Notes: a model not told the origin generated them from the letters alone. Counted from the first letter of the stretch, positions 44,501-55,824 are shown. The stretch: DNA of 64,000 bases from Helichrysum umbraculigerum (GCA_949592205.1 CATIUR010000001.1:244581250-244645249), one strand, 5' to 3'. Program-made: numbers and translations.

Positions 44501-45026
44501 AGCTTGAAGATGCATTGTGGGCGTTTCGGACCGCCTACAAGACACCTATTGGAACGACCCCGTACCGGTTACTTTATGGCAAAACTTGCCATTTACCCCT
44601 TGAAATTGAGCATAAAGCTTATTGGGCGCTCAAGAATTGCATTTTGGATTTGATTGAAGCGGTGAGAAAAGGATGCTGCAACTTCATGAATTGGATGAGC
44701 TTCGGTTGCAAGCTTATGAAAATTCTCGTCTCTACAAAGAACGCACCAAAGTGTTACACGATCGTAAGCTAAAAATGAGAAAAGAATTCAAAGCCGGCGA
44801 CAAAGTTCTTCTTTTTCAATCACGTTTCAAGCTAAAACAACCAAAGTTCAAGCCTCGTTGGACCGGTCCATATATGGTCAAACATGGCTACCCATCCGGA
44901 TATGTGGAACTTTTCGGTTCGGATGGGGGGACGTTTATTGTGAATGGGCATCGTTTGAAACTATACCATGAGGAAGAAAAGGAGAGCGAGTGGGAGGAGC
45001 TCGCGGCCTACCCCAAGGACAAATGA
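41529..45026 (+). pseudogene. Element C pol: protease end, RT, RNase H, integrase; one frameshift
   Basis: The frame continues the protease cut by G (ILGRPF near 41730), then an acidic linker, RT (MPFGLCNAPATF; catalytic FMDDFSVFG near 42850), RNase H (CDASDFALGAVLG near 43292), the integrase zinc domain (HHGPTGGH...CDACQRTG, 43936-44070) and DDE core (GIDFMGPFP, SDRGTHF near 44320, SGQVENTNRALKRILE near 44415). At about 44660 one G is missing, so this frame ends at 44772 while the true C-terminus of integrase (KERTKVLHDRKLK, then GPYMV) continues in the next frame from about 44661 to 45026. All catalytic residues are present. The shift only affects the C-terminal DNA-binding domain. Confidence 0.92.
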
Positions 45027-45643
45027 ATTCGGGGTCGAGTCAAGCTTTCGACTCGTTAATAAACAAAGTGTCCAAACGGGTCAAAGAAAACCCGTTTCGT
45101 ATCCTTTTAGTTATAAGGTGTATTATAATTATTATTATTGATATTATTATATTCCTTGGTTTTAAAAAAAAAAAATCGTTTTTTTTTTAACTGAAAGTGG
45201 AGCAGCCGGGTAAGTTAGCCAAGACGCCGGCTTGATGTCTCTAGCCGCCGGGTTGAAAATCAAATACGGCGGTTGATACGTGTTTTTCATCACAGAAAAA
45301 ATCGGCCTCAATAATCCATTTTTAGCCGCCGGGTTTACTACCATAGCCGCCGGGTCAACATACTGAAGCCGGCATGTTTGATTTAAAGCCGGCGGGTCTA
45401 CATCATTATCACGACCCGAATTTAGGACTGACCCGGGACCAACCCGCGCCTAACCCGTCCAAGCCGGCGGGTCAAACACCCAAGCCGGCGACTTTACGTC
45501 TGTATCTGCAGATTTAAAGTCGATTTTTGTTCTTTATTTCTCACAAACTACCCATTTTTTTTCTCCACCGGCTGCTCTCATCCGACCCCCAACCCCAATA
45601 TTCGAAAATCTTCATCACTTTGCATCAACTAATTCTTGTTTCA
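45027..45643 (+). promoter_or_regulatory. Element C internal control region before the extra ORF
   Basis: After pol comes an A/T-rich stretch, then at about 45200-45492 a second cluster of the LTR's own motif (AGCCGCCGGG at 45243, 45325 and 45346; AAGCCGGCGGG at 45385 and 45461; partial copies between), then a pyrimidine-rich stretch at 45526-45575 that resembles the leader following the array in the LTR, then the ATG at 45644. The order dyad cluster, pyrimidine-rich leader, start is the same as in the LTR, so I read it as a second promoter for the extra ORF. That role is inferred. Confidence 0.5.
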
Positions 45644-48011
45644 ATGGCACCTAAGGTATGGATTAACCACTTTTTACCTTTTAAATTGCAATTTTCATAC
45701 CCACATTCATATGAATTTTGGGTTTTGCGATTTTCAAGTGTGGGGATAATTAATCTTGTGCTTTTCGTGTTATTGATGATGTATACATGCTAGTTGGCCT
45801 ATTTTGTCCATAAAATTGTGTTTATTTGCATAAATTGATGAATTTGTATGATTAGGGTTTATGTGAATTTGGGGGTTCCGAATTTTTGATGATGATATAT
45901 GCTTTTAATTGTTGAAAATACATGATATCTTTATCACTTTGCTTGTAATTGTTTATTTTATGATTAGTTTCATAATGTAAATGCGAAATTTAGTGATTAG
46001 GGTTCATGTAAATCTTGGGAAGATGATTAGGGTGCATGTTTTAGTCATTATTTTGCTAGATATCATTATTGGGTGTAAGACATTGCTTGAGAATTGTTGA
46101 TGCACTTGCGTTATCATTATTCAAGTATGTGTTTAATACCATTATTATTGAAAGTTGAATGGATGGATGGACTCCCTTGGAATGTTGGCACATTGTATGA
46201 TTGGTGTGTAATTTTGATTGTAAGACTAGCTTAACTAAGATGATGTTGATTAGGCATTGTTTTGTTTTGGTCTAGTTTAATATTGGATTACATATTCTTT
46301 ATAAAATGGTTAAGTTTGTGGTTGACATTTGAACGTTTTAGGCATGCTTAGTTATACTGTTTTGGTGAATTGATCTATTGCTACACTTGTTTGGGACAAG
46401 ATTAATTGTTTGGGGGAGGTTATGATTTTGACATATTATCGCTCATTTTGCATGCGAGACATGTTTATGATTACGACTAACGCTAACCATTGTTTTGTGC
46501 AAATATTGTGTTTCTCAATTGATTTTTCGCAGCCAAGAAAGGGACGCAAAACCAATACTTCAAAGCGTGCTGCTGAAACCTCAACTTCTACTCTACAAGA
46601 TGAGGAGGAATTGGTCAGACCTGACCCGGACAGTGTTGAAGCCGTTTTAATTCCGGAAAATATTCACCCTTGGCTTCGGTTTGATCGCAATTGGGTGCTC
46701 TTTAACCAATACTCCCGGAATCTGTACTTTGTGATGCAAAAGCAGTTTGAATTGGCACGCTATGTGGATTGGGAACCTCTTGAGACTATTGGTTTGGCCG
46801 GTCAGGTTCGGGAGCTTCTCACCCAACATTTTGAGCATCAAGGACACCTTTATCATTTCACCGACTGGGAGAGACTGTTTGCTATCCGGGTGCCCGTCTA
46901 CAAGGAGTTATGCTACGAGTTTCATGCTACTCTTGGGTTTAAACATAATCCCGAATCAGTTAATGATCGTACTTTCATGAGGTTTAGATTGGGTGGACAG
47001 CCGAGGTCTATGTCAATGAAGGAGTTGGCTGCATGTTTGGGGATCTATTCACCGGAAGAGCTTTCATACGATTGCTTTGATCATTATCTATGGGCCGGTG
47101 CTCGGGTTCTTGAAACCCACACATTTATAGAAGATGATTTCTGGGAGGAGCTTAGCGAGAAAGACTATTCGCCTAGTGGGGTATCACACAAGGACATGCG
47201 CGATGTTAGGATCCGGATCATTCATCGTTTTATAGCACATACCCTCCAGAATCGCAGGGAAAACAGAGAAAAGATTACCCAAGCTGACCTTTGGTACTTG
47301 AGACAAATCAGAGAGCGGATTAATGTGAACATTCCTTACGGTGTTGGGTCCTATTTGAGTGTTTCTTCAGCTGGGGTTAAAGGAAAAAGCCCGATTTCTG
47401 GTGGGCATTTCGTCACATTGATTGCAAGATCTTTTGATATTCACTTTGGGCCTAATTCGGGGTTGACTAGGATCGATGTGCCACAAAAGAGCCTGGGCTA
47501 CTTGATGTATAATGCGACCGAGGCGGTGGCCAAGGATAAGAAAGGACGCTATATTCCATTTCCTGACCAGCAGGCACCTGAGGAGAAACAACAATCTCCT
47601 CCCCAAGATAGAGTTCAAGAAGAAGCACCGGTGCATAATGATGTTCAAGCCCAACCATCTCTTTTTGATCTTATGCAGGGCATTGGAAGAATTGAAGTGG
47701 GCCATAATGCGTTTCGGGATGATTTCAACGACTTTAGGCATGAGATGGGTTACCGGATGGGGAACCTAGAATACCGCACTGATTGGACTGTCGGTAATCT
47801 CAACTGGATAGCTGAGCAACAAGGCTATCAAACTACTTATGCCGAGCCCTTGTACCAATGGGGTACACCTGAGTCCCGCGACCACCCACCCCCTGTTTAT
47901 GATCATTCTACTGCTTTAGAGAGGGCTCAACGTCAACACCAGGAGGAATATGAGCGACAGTTGCAGCGGGAACGGATGTCTCATGATGCCTCTTCTGCAT
48001 ATCAGAGCTGA
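45644..48011 (+). CDS. Element C extra ORF (ATHILA ORF1-like, env position), predicted two exons
   Basis: A long frame at 46410-48011 has no good start. The best model is exon 1 at 45644-45655 (ATG plus three codons), intron 45656-46532 (877 bp, AAG/GTATGG donor, TTTTTCGCAG acceptor) and exon 2 at 46533-48011; both junctions are phase 0 and the product is 496 residues. Exon 2 begins with a basic stretch (RKGRK), has a central domain with the FHATLGF and LAACLGIYSPEEL style of the ATHILA ORF1 family, and a Gln/Glu-rich C-terminal region that may form a coiled coil. I see no signal peptide or clear membrane segment, so the common label env-like rests on gene order only. No stop or frameshift interrupts it. 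Function unknown; it is a cargo gene of the retrotransposon. Confidence 0.75.
45733..45748 (+). repeat. Internal copy of the element C polypurine-tract 16-mer
   Basis: TTCAAGTGTGGGGATA, identical to the terminal tract at 50029-50044, inside the predicted intron. Confidence 0.8.
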
Positions 48012-50028
48012 GATCCATGGACCCAGCCGGGCGACCATCAGGGCGGTTCTCAGGGACCGAGTTCAGGGGGTTGGGGATGGCCCTATTAGTTTGCTCGTTG
48101 CCCCGTTTTCAGACATTATCATTACTATCTTTATGCTTTCAATTAAGAGTGCCTACGTGCCTCATTTGTTAGACACTTTATTTCATGTTTAGTACTTATC
48201 TTGGGTAGTATTTTGAACTTCTTGCCTCGAGTGACATTTGGGTACTGTTTGGTACAATGTCACTCATCGGCAATACCCTATGTTTGATTTTATTTCTATT
48301 TAGGTAATGGATAAAAGTTCTTGCTTTTATGGATGTCGGAATCGTGCGCCGGCTGGCAATAAGTTCAGCAAATGCACTCGCTCCTCAAACGAACCCCCGG
48401 GGAAGTTCTCGTTCCCTTTGCCCCTTCACACTCGTACTTTTATACTGTTTTTGCATTGAGGGCCATGCAAATCTCAAGTGTGGGGAGGGTTAACTTCACT
48501 TGATTCTTGTTCTTAGTATATTGTTGTTTTAATAGCCACTTATTAGGTCTGTTATTGATCTTGGATTTTCCAATTGAACTTTACGAATTCTAATAACGGG
48601 TTATGGAATGGTAGTATGCTAGGAATTTGCTTGTCCTTACTAAATTAATGGCTGTGAAATGTGTTAGTTAAAATCTATTAAAAGCAATTAAATTTTTCCC
48701 TCTTGCAACTTAACCTTTTGAGATGTGTCATAAAAGCAACCTAATAGGGTGAATTGCATGACTAGCACACTTGTAGCCCCCACTATGATAAATTGTGAGA
48801 AATTTGAGCCTTATTGAGAAAAACACTTACCTTTAGTGTTTATATTGATTGATTGCTATGAGTGTGCCGGTGATTGTAGTTTGTTCTAGAACTTGCCTTA
48901 GTGATGCATTTTGAGACCGCTGTGGGATCACAGAAATGTGATATAGGTGGGGTCAAAGACGAGAAGGTATTCTTAGGAATTTTATATCCGGTTAACACAG
49001 GTCGTTAGCACTCATTTTTAGTGCTAAGAAACCCCTAGAAAACTTCCACATTCAATCCACTAAATGTTAGCCTTATTTTTGTGTAGTCAATTCCCGAACC
49101 ATCACTCTTCTAAGATGTTGCCTAGTTGGAACTTATGACGAAATTTTACCAAAATGTGACTTAAATCGTTTTGAATTGGGATTCTAGTGTTAAATTCTAT
49201 GAGTGAGGTTGGAAACAATTAAATGAATAGAAGTTATCCATTGAGCTTAAAGTTTACAGTTGGATGATTGTAGTCAACTAAATGGCCTTTGAATTCCTGA
49301 ACAAGTAGTTCCCTAGGGGTGTTTTACACCTAGCCACCGAAGGCCTTTATCCGGTCTAGGATGGTTGGTCCGAAAGTTCGTTACACAGGGTTCATAGAAA
49401 GTCATAGAATGCAATTATTCCAATCAAATGTGAAAATCAATTTGAGTTATTTGTGCAAAATTGTTAAAGTGTTAGTCATAAATAATAAGTTGAATTGATT
49501 TGCCACGAGAGTCCTAAGTTTCATTACTGTCACATGTTTAAACCAATAGGTAACATTTCCGCATTTTTCATGGGTCTTGACTACCACTTTTCACCAATTA
49601 GTGTGTCTATCATACCCCTATTCCATAATTAGCCTACATTGTTACAACACATGCTAGAATACCTCCTTTGAGATCTCACTTGGTGCTCACGCCAAGTCGG
49701 TGGAGATTTGATCCTTTTGCAAGCCTATGGTAACAATGCATCACGACTTGGCTTGATTGATTGTTACATTACTTACTTCCCTACCTTGTAGTCTTATAGG
49801 TTGAGAGTGAGTGACTAAACACTTATCCTTATGTGAGGTTCTAGGTCGTGCATTCGGGCTTGGCAAACTAAAACATCTCGAGTTTACTTTGCTTATACAT
49901 ATGTTGCTAGCCTAATTGCCTCGGTAGTTAGTGTTAGCATTATTTTGGTAAACTTGATCTTCACTTCAAAATGTTGCAAGAGTGGGTAATGAAATGATGA
50001 ATAACGGTTTGCTTGAGGACAAGCAAAG
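48012..50028 (+). other. Element C 3' noncoding region
   Basis: Two kilobases between the extra ORF and the polypurine tract with no credible ORF; a long noncoding stretch here is usual in Athila elements. It contains a second internal polypurine-like copy at 48474-48486 (TCAAGTGTGGGGA). Confidence 0.7.
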
Positions 50029-50046
50029 TTCAAGTGTGGGGATATT
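50029..50046 (+). other. Terminal polypurine tract of element C
   Basis: TTCAAGTGTGGGGATATT immediately before the TGATATC that opens the 3' LTR. Confidence 0.85.
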
Positions 50047-51703
50047 TGATATCGCTCATTTTGTATAAGTTTATCTTTAGCGATATCATTGTTTTTGCAT
50101 TCATTTTAAGTAGACTTTATGAACTTTTGGTACTTATTTAGTTTGAATTGAATTATAGGCGCCAATATTAAAGAATCGTCGTTTGGACTGCATTGTGGTT
50201 ATGATTCGAGCAAGTTTGTAAAGTGTTGAAGTCTTGAGCTAAAAACTGGTCTGCTGGAAAACAGGTTGAAGCTGCCGGCTTGTTGGATAAGCCGCCGGGT
50301 TGTGATGATTTGTTGAAGCCGCCGGTTTGAGTGTTTGAGCCGCCGGGTTGTTTGAATGTTGTGAAGCCGCCGGCTTCACATAATGAGCCGCCGGCTTGGT
50401 GGGCGGCAGATCACTTTTGCTTAGAAAAACACCTTTTTCATTTCTCATCTCAACAACTTTCTTACACACGAAAAACACACACGAAAACCAGTCTCTAGGT
50501 GGCGATTTTGGCGTTTTTGAAGGTTTTCTTTCATTTTCTTCAAGATTTCCTTTAGTGTAGCATCTCTCGGTTACTAACAATCATCATCTCGACATTGTAC
50601 GAACTCGGTTTGCATTTTTTATCTAAATATAATCATGTTTTCCTTGGTTTCTTTGATATTTTATGTGTATGATGATGTGATTATGATGGTTGGCTAGGTT
50701 TTGTTATACTTGCTTGGATGAACTAGTTAGTGACTAGGGGTGTTGTATTTGGTGTTTGATTTATGCTTCGAGTTTAAGATTCATCCATAAATTTGTATGT
50801 AACTAGTTGATGTGGTTTAACTTGTGGGTATTTTGCCTAAACAACTATGGCGAATGTTTGTTGTTTAATAAAAATACTTGTTATTTGTATGAAATGTATG
50901 AATGAATCTATTTTCGCGAATGTGAAAATTATTACAAGTGAAGCTAGTTAACTAGTATGATTTGAATTAGCGATTTTGGCGAATGTCTTTCGTTTGGATG
51001 AATCATAAACTCTTTTAACTCAAACTCGTGTTTAATCAACTATTTGTGTATTTGAGCTTAATGTCAAGTAATTAACTTGTTTGATAATTTGCGAATAGAT
51101 ATAGCGAACGTTTTCTATCTAGTAAATTGTTGTCAACTTTTTGTCTATAAATTGTTGAACTTGATTGCGGATGTGGTTTTGGAATAGGTTAACAAGTTAA
51201 GCTCAAATATGCAAATAGGTAACTATGGCGAATGTCCGTTATTTGATTGAATTATGGGTTTGTAAATTGAAGTTGAATTACTAGGTAATGGCGAATGTTA
51301 AGCCTAGGTTTGATGGAAAATTGTTTGCATAAAACAACCGGTTTTAACTTTACACCCCGAAATCACTAACGATCTAATCCAAGCAAGTATAGTTTTTTTT
51401 ATATTTGAAAGTTCCAAATCAATCACTTTGACTCTAAAGAGTCCACTTGCCTAGTTTAACAAAAATTTCGTAGTTTTAAGCAACGTGACAATTCGGTCAC
51501 ACAAACCAACCACATTTTATTTTCTCTTTTTAAATTGCTCACACTTCTATTGATTATCCAATCTAGTTCCCTGTGTTCGAACCCGAACTTACCCAACTAT
51601 ACTACCACACGATAGGGTCCACTGCCCGGTTGTGTTTTGGTCTAGCTCGGTACTTTCTTGTTCACTTTTCAACGATAATTTTATAACTAGATTTAGCACA
51701 TCA
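50047..51703 (+). repeat. Element C 3' LTR (1657 bp)
   Basis: Same length and ends as the 5' LTR, with about seven substitutions by eye. Its first dyad has a CG to TG change (GCTGCCGGCTT). CTTAC follows. Confidence 0.95.
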
Positions 51704-51748
51704 CTTACCAATGTCCAATTCACCCAAACCTATGCTCTGATACCAACT
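51704..51748 (-). other. Element E leader and initiator-Met primer site
   Basis: Begins with the CTTAC duplication of C. On the minus strand TGGTATCAGAGCATAGG occupies 51745-51729, three bases from the LTR, exactly as in element D. Confidence 0.85.
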
Positions 51749-52423
51749 TATAACACCCCTCGTTTTACAGTCAATTAAATATAATATGTCGGAAGCGCAA
51801 GTCCAGTTTAAACATTAATAATTCACATGATTTAATGAACACGAAAATCCAACTTATTTAAAACATAATTTATCAATCCGGGTGTTATATAAAACAAGAA
51901 TAACACTGATTTATAAACATCAGATATCAGAGTAACACTTGGTAGTCAAACATTCTTCAGTCCATTCCATGCCCAGCCCAAATCATCTCAAGACCTGTAA
52001 AGGATAAATAGTGGGATTAGCACAAAGCTAAGTGAGTCAACCTGTCACTATCAGTACAACTTAGCATAACAATACTGATTATCACAAAGATCACATAGAC
52101 ACTGACACAACATCACCAAGAGGATCGGTGGTCCTTGTGACGCCCTCAGACCCGGGAGACGCACCAAGCAACATTTATAACCAACTGCAGGCCAATACAG
52201 TGGCTTTACCTATAACTGTTTGCTACCTTTAGTCAATATGTGTTCCATTCTCAACACATGATCACAAATCTCACATTGACTAACCTGTAGCAACCCAGTC
52301 CAACAATTGTTGACCTCCGAATCACCAAATGCCCGAAGGCGACTCATCACTTATTACACGTGTATTTCACCAATCAACAGTCACCAATCACAATCAACAA
52401 TCACAATAACACTATGTTCACCC

Positions 52424-52446
52424 GTTGTAACCAAATATGTTACAAC
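52424..52446 (-). repeat. GTTGTAAC / GTTACAAC dyad in element E LTR
   Basis: Eight-base complementary arms around seven bases; the same arms and spacing, with a different loop, occur in each D LTR (for example 21168-21190). Confidence 0.85.
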
Positions 52447-53141
52447 CAAATCACACTGAGAGTACGAGTCCACTCACCGTTACCTCAACCGTTAACTCAG
52501 AAGTCTAATATTACTGAGTCTTCTTCGTGTCTGAGAATACAAATAAATAATGAGTTAGTAACTTGTCCCGTAACATATAACTCATTTTAAATTCATAATA
52601 TCACATTTAGTTTTCAATAATCATCAAATCGACTAATCATAATCGTCAATCCATTACCCCCATGGATCGATCAAACTTGACTTTTAAATCTAACTACACA
52701 ATTATACTTCTCATTAACTTTTAATCAAACTCTACTTACTTTCACTTTTCATAACCATTTAAATTTAATTATGTGATCACTTACGTTATCGATTTAGTTT
52801 AGTCTTTCATACATCAACTCACATTTATCCTTTTACTATTTACAAACACTTAATCATGCTCAAGTTTCTATTTGAATTCTGGTTTTATAGGGTTATTCAC
52901 TTATTCATAATATGTTATCACTTTTGGCTACAAACCTCTATTCCTCACATGGTTTAGCAATGAGCTACTCAATCCTACTTACACATTTTAATAGTTACAA
53001 ACACTAAAACAATTATCATTCAAGTGTCTATACATAAACTGGTTTTATTTCATGTTCATAGTTTACATTATATCCATTTCACTTTTATATTATTCACACC
53101 AACAGAATCAACAAAGAGCGAAACAAGTTTTGAGATAGACG

Positions 53142-53224
53142 AAATCGCGTCGCGGTTACCATTAAATAGAGCCGCTTTATTCCATGTTTCGCGTCGCGAA
53201 ACTCCCCGAAACGCGTCGCGATTT
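53142..53224 (-). repeat. Three CG-centred dyads in element E LTR
   Basis: CGCG-T-CGCG cores at about 53145, 53190 and 53212; the middle one is the perfect TTTCGCG-T-CGCGAAA at 53187-53201. Confidence 0.85.
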
Positions 53225-53914
53225 TGGCTCCGTTTAGAACTGAAATTCCGGTTTCATTATAGCTCCATGGATTTTATTCACAACAACAACAATCGAGTTC
53301 CTAACCTTTACCATAAACTTATAAAAATCAATTTTTACACTTTCCTAACATTAACTTCATATTAAATTCATTAACCCATTTTAATCCCACAAAATCAAAC
53401 ATTCAAATTCAACAAAAAAGATAATCATACTTACAAATGAAATAAGAGGAATATGGAGATGAAGATGATGATTTCTAAGTTTGAATTTGGGATTGGAATT
53501 TATGTTTGCTTGTTTTGGGCTAGTCGCATGATCACAGGGACAGGGACGATTTCTTTTTTCTTCCTGTTTTCTTTCCTTTCTATTTTTGGTGTTTGCATAA
53601 TTGAGAAAGAAAATGATTTAAGAAAAAGTATGTCGGCTCACATACAACCGACCCAGTTTCCTTTTTTTAAAAAATTAATCCCCTTCTAAACATATTGTTT
53701 GGAACCTAAAAACCATTTGCGATTCCAAACTTTTTATTTTACCGACAACTTTATTAATTTAAATCACTTAATATTTTACTAACCACAAATAGTCCTGAAA
53801 CTTATTTCCTAGTTAATTTCAAATAATTCAAACAATATTATTTACAAACACATTAAATATTATTTTAAAATCAGGAATAATATAAACAACTAGGTCCGAT
53901 TTACGGATGTTACA

Positions 53915-54454
53915 CTTTCTTTGTGAGATGAGCAAAAGCTACGGAAGCTAGCTTGCTCAGTGCGTCCGCTTTTTTGTTTTCGCTCCTTGGAACTTGTTGT
54001 ATATCAAAGCTGTTGAAACTAGAGATCAGTTCTTTCGCTTTTTCCATGTACTTTTTCATGTTGGCGTCCCTATCCTCGTATTCACCATTGATTTGACTCG
54101 ACACAAGCTTCGAATCTACAAAAACCTGGAGGTTTCGAACCCCCATTGCCGTAGCAATGCGTAGGTCCGCCAATAGAGCTTCGTATTCAGATTCATTGTT
54201 TGAACTGTCGAAGTTGAATCGAAGGGCGTATGTGTATTCAACCCCGTCTTGGTCTGTTAGAATGAGACCCGCACCTGCACCAGATGAGCTAGATGCACCA
54301 TCAGTGTACATTACCCACTTACCTTCGTTTGCAACCTTCGTTACGTTTTCCACCAAAGTTCCGTTTGCCACCTTCGTCAGTGTTAACTGGTCTTGGGGCA
54401 ACTCTGCGAAGAAATCAGCCAGTATCTGTCCTTTCACTGAGGTACGTGGGATGT
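53915..54454 (-). pseudogene. Tat-type element RNase H fragment
   Basis: A minus-strand frame of about 180 residues encodes a complete RNase H: YTDGASSSSGAGAG (first Asp), NNESEYEALL (Glu), VFVDSKLV (second Asp) and SENKKADALSKLA (last Asp). The preceding KGQILADFFAE linker is the boundary seen in Tat-lineage elements, which carry a second RNase H. The fragment is cut at 53915 by element E and at 54454 by element F, so both inserted into this older Tat element. The frame itself has no stops within the fragment. Confidence 0.88.
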
Positions 54455-55380
54455 TGTGACACCCGTCAATTTAGGACTAGAATTTAGTGCCTAATCAAGT
54501 TTTAATACATGTAATTAGTTCTGTGTTAGGCTAATTAATGTATCAATTATCATATATATTGTTGAATATATATCTACACAATTATGCGGTTTGTTTAAAT
54601 CGTACGAGTTTCAAATCGAATGAATTTCGATACAATAAACACGGACGTTGGTGAACAATTTTATTAAGTAATACAAATATTATTTAATAACTAAATGTTA
54701 TTCAGAATATTATTTATTGTGACATTTCGTATCCAAGTTTTATTACACAATTAATGTATACGCAATTAAAAATACAAACGCGCAAACAAATAAAACGAAA
54801 TTCATTTTAAATACCATAAATAGATAATTGGTAAAATATTACAATAAAACATTCTATAATGATTTGTAATTTAAAACGGACAATTAAATGAATAAAACAA
54901 ATATTTAATGTTAAATGACGGAGAAAACGAACACCACGCGGAGCACGGGACGGAGACTGTGAGGTGAGGCTTTCACCTACACCCCACCTCTCCTTTCCTC
55001 TTTCTTTCATTTCCATTTTCCATAAAACACACACTTACACCCAAAAACCTCTCAACCAAAAATCACCAAATTTTCGGATCTCGCAAAACCGACAACAAAA
55101 ACCATATTTTCGGAATCACCATTTCAAGGGGAACAAGAATTACAAAAGCTCTACCATCATTTTCGGCCTTCATCGTCTTCGATTTGCATTTGTAAGAAAA
55201 ATTCTAAAAACTTAGATTTGTTTATTTTGATGTAATCTTTGGATGTTTTGATGTTTACACAACTTATATATGTCCAATACTAGGAAGATAACAAGGTTTT
55301 ATAGTCTAAAAATGAGTTTGATTTGAGTTTTGGCCGGAAAAATCACGAACAGCCGATGTTTCTGGGCTGGTGTTCTTCAG

Positions 55381-55667
55381 TGCGACACAAGCCTTGTGTC
55401 GCATACTGTGTCGCATAAAACCTGTTATGTCGCACCTTGTGTCGTACCAAATCTTTAGTGTCGTAACTCATGCGACACAATATTGTGTCGCACTCTATGT
55501 CGCATATTATGTCGTATTTCTATACGACACAACCACTATGTCGCTACTAAATTAGCATTTCGTATCTGATGCGACACAATCCTTGTGTCATATCCTTGTG
55601 TCGCATGACGTCTGCGACACAACCCTTGTGTCGCATGACAAATTTTTATGTCGCATATTGTGTCGCA
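55381..55667 (+). repeat. CGACACAA inverted-repeat array in element F 5' LTR
   Basis: Opens with arms TGCGACACAA and TTGTGTCGCA around GCC (55381-55403), followed by further pairs (for example 55470-55492 and 55614-55638) and several half sites. The 3' LTR copy is at 62752-63038. Confidence 0.88.
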
Positions 55668-55824
55668 AAACACAGAAAAACCAGAATTTTGAAGTCAAAG
55701 TTACTGTTCAAAAAAAAGTCAAATTTACTGTAGCAGTACTGTAGCAAAGTCAACATTTTAGAATTATTATTATTTCAACTAAATCACCAACGGGCCGTAC
55801 ACGTTTTCAAAACATACTTCAGAA

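Larger units (their letters stand above)
34340..51703 (+). mobile_element. Element C: near-complete Athila element with an extra ORF
   Basis: Two 1657 bp LTRs (34340-35996 and 50047-51703) flanked by CTTAC enclose an Asp-tRNA primer site, gag-protease, pol, a second regulatory region, a spliced extra ORF, a 2 kb noncoding region and a polypurine tract. Element G (38367-41523) interrupts the protease. By eye the LTRs differ at about seven positions, so C is young. Apart from G, the only coding damage I see is one frameshift near the end of integrase. Confidence 0.95.
51749..53914 (-). repeat. Element E 5' LTR (2166 bp)
   Basis: On the minus strand it starts TGTAACATCCG and ends GGGTGTTATA; the last CA is mutated to TA. 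The region by the primer site (CGGAAGCGCAAG) and several inner motifs match element D, so E is a relative of D. It holds three TCGCG-type dyads (53142-53224) and the dyad GTTGTAAC-N7-GTTACAAC (52424-52446). Its internal region continues at 34339-34246; its coding region is not in the window. Confidence 0.88.

Noticed and set aside
45527..45793. ORF overlapping the exon 1 region of element C
   Set aside because: Runs across the predicted donor site and ends inside the intron; better explained as leader, exon 1 and intron.
53453..53689. ORF in element E LTR (78 codons, hydrophobic)
   Set aside because: Wrong strand relative to the element, inside an LTR, no recognisable domain.
55381..55667. 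CRISPR-like repeats (CGACACAA)
   Set aside because: Inverted, not direct, repeats with irregular gaps, present in both LTRs of a retrotransposon.
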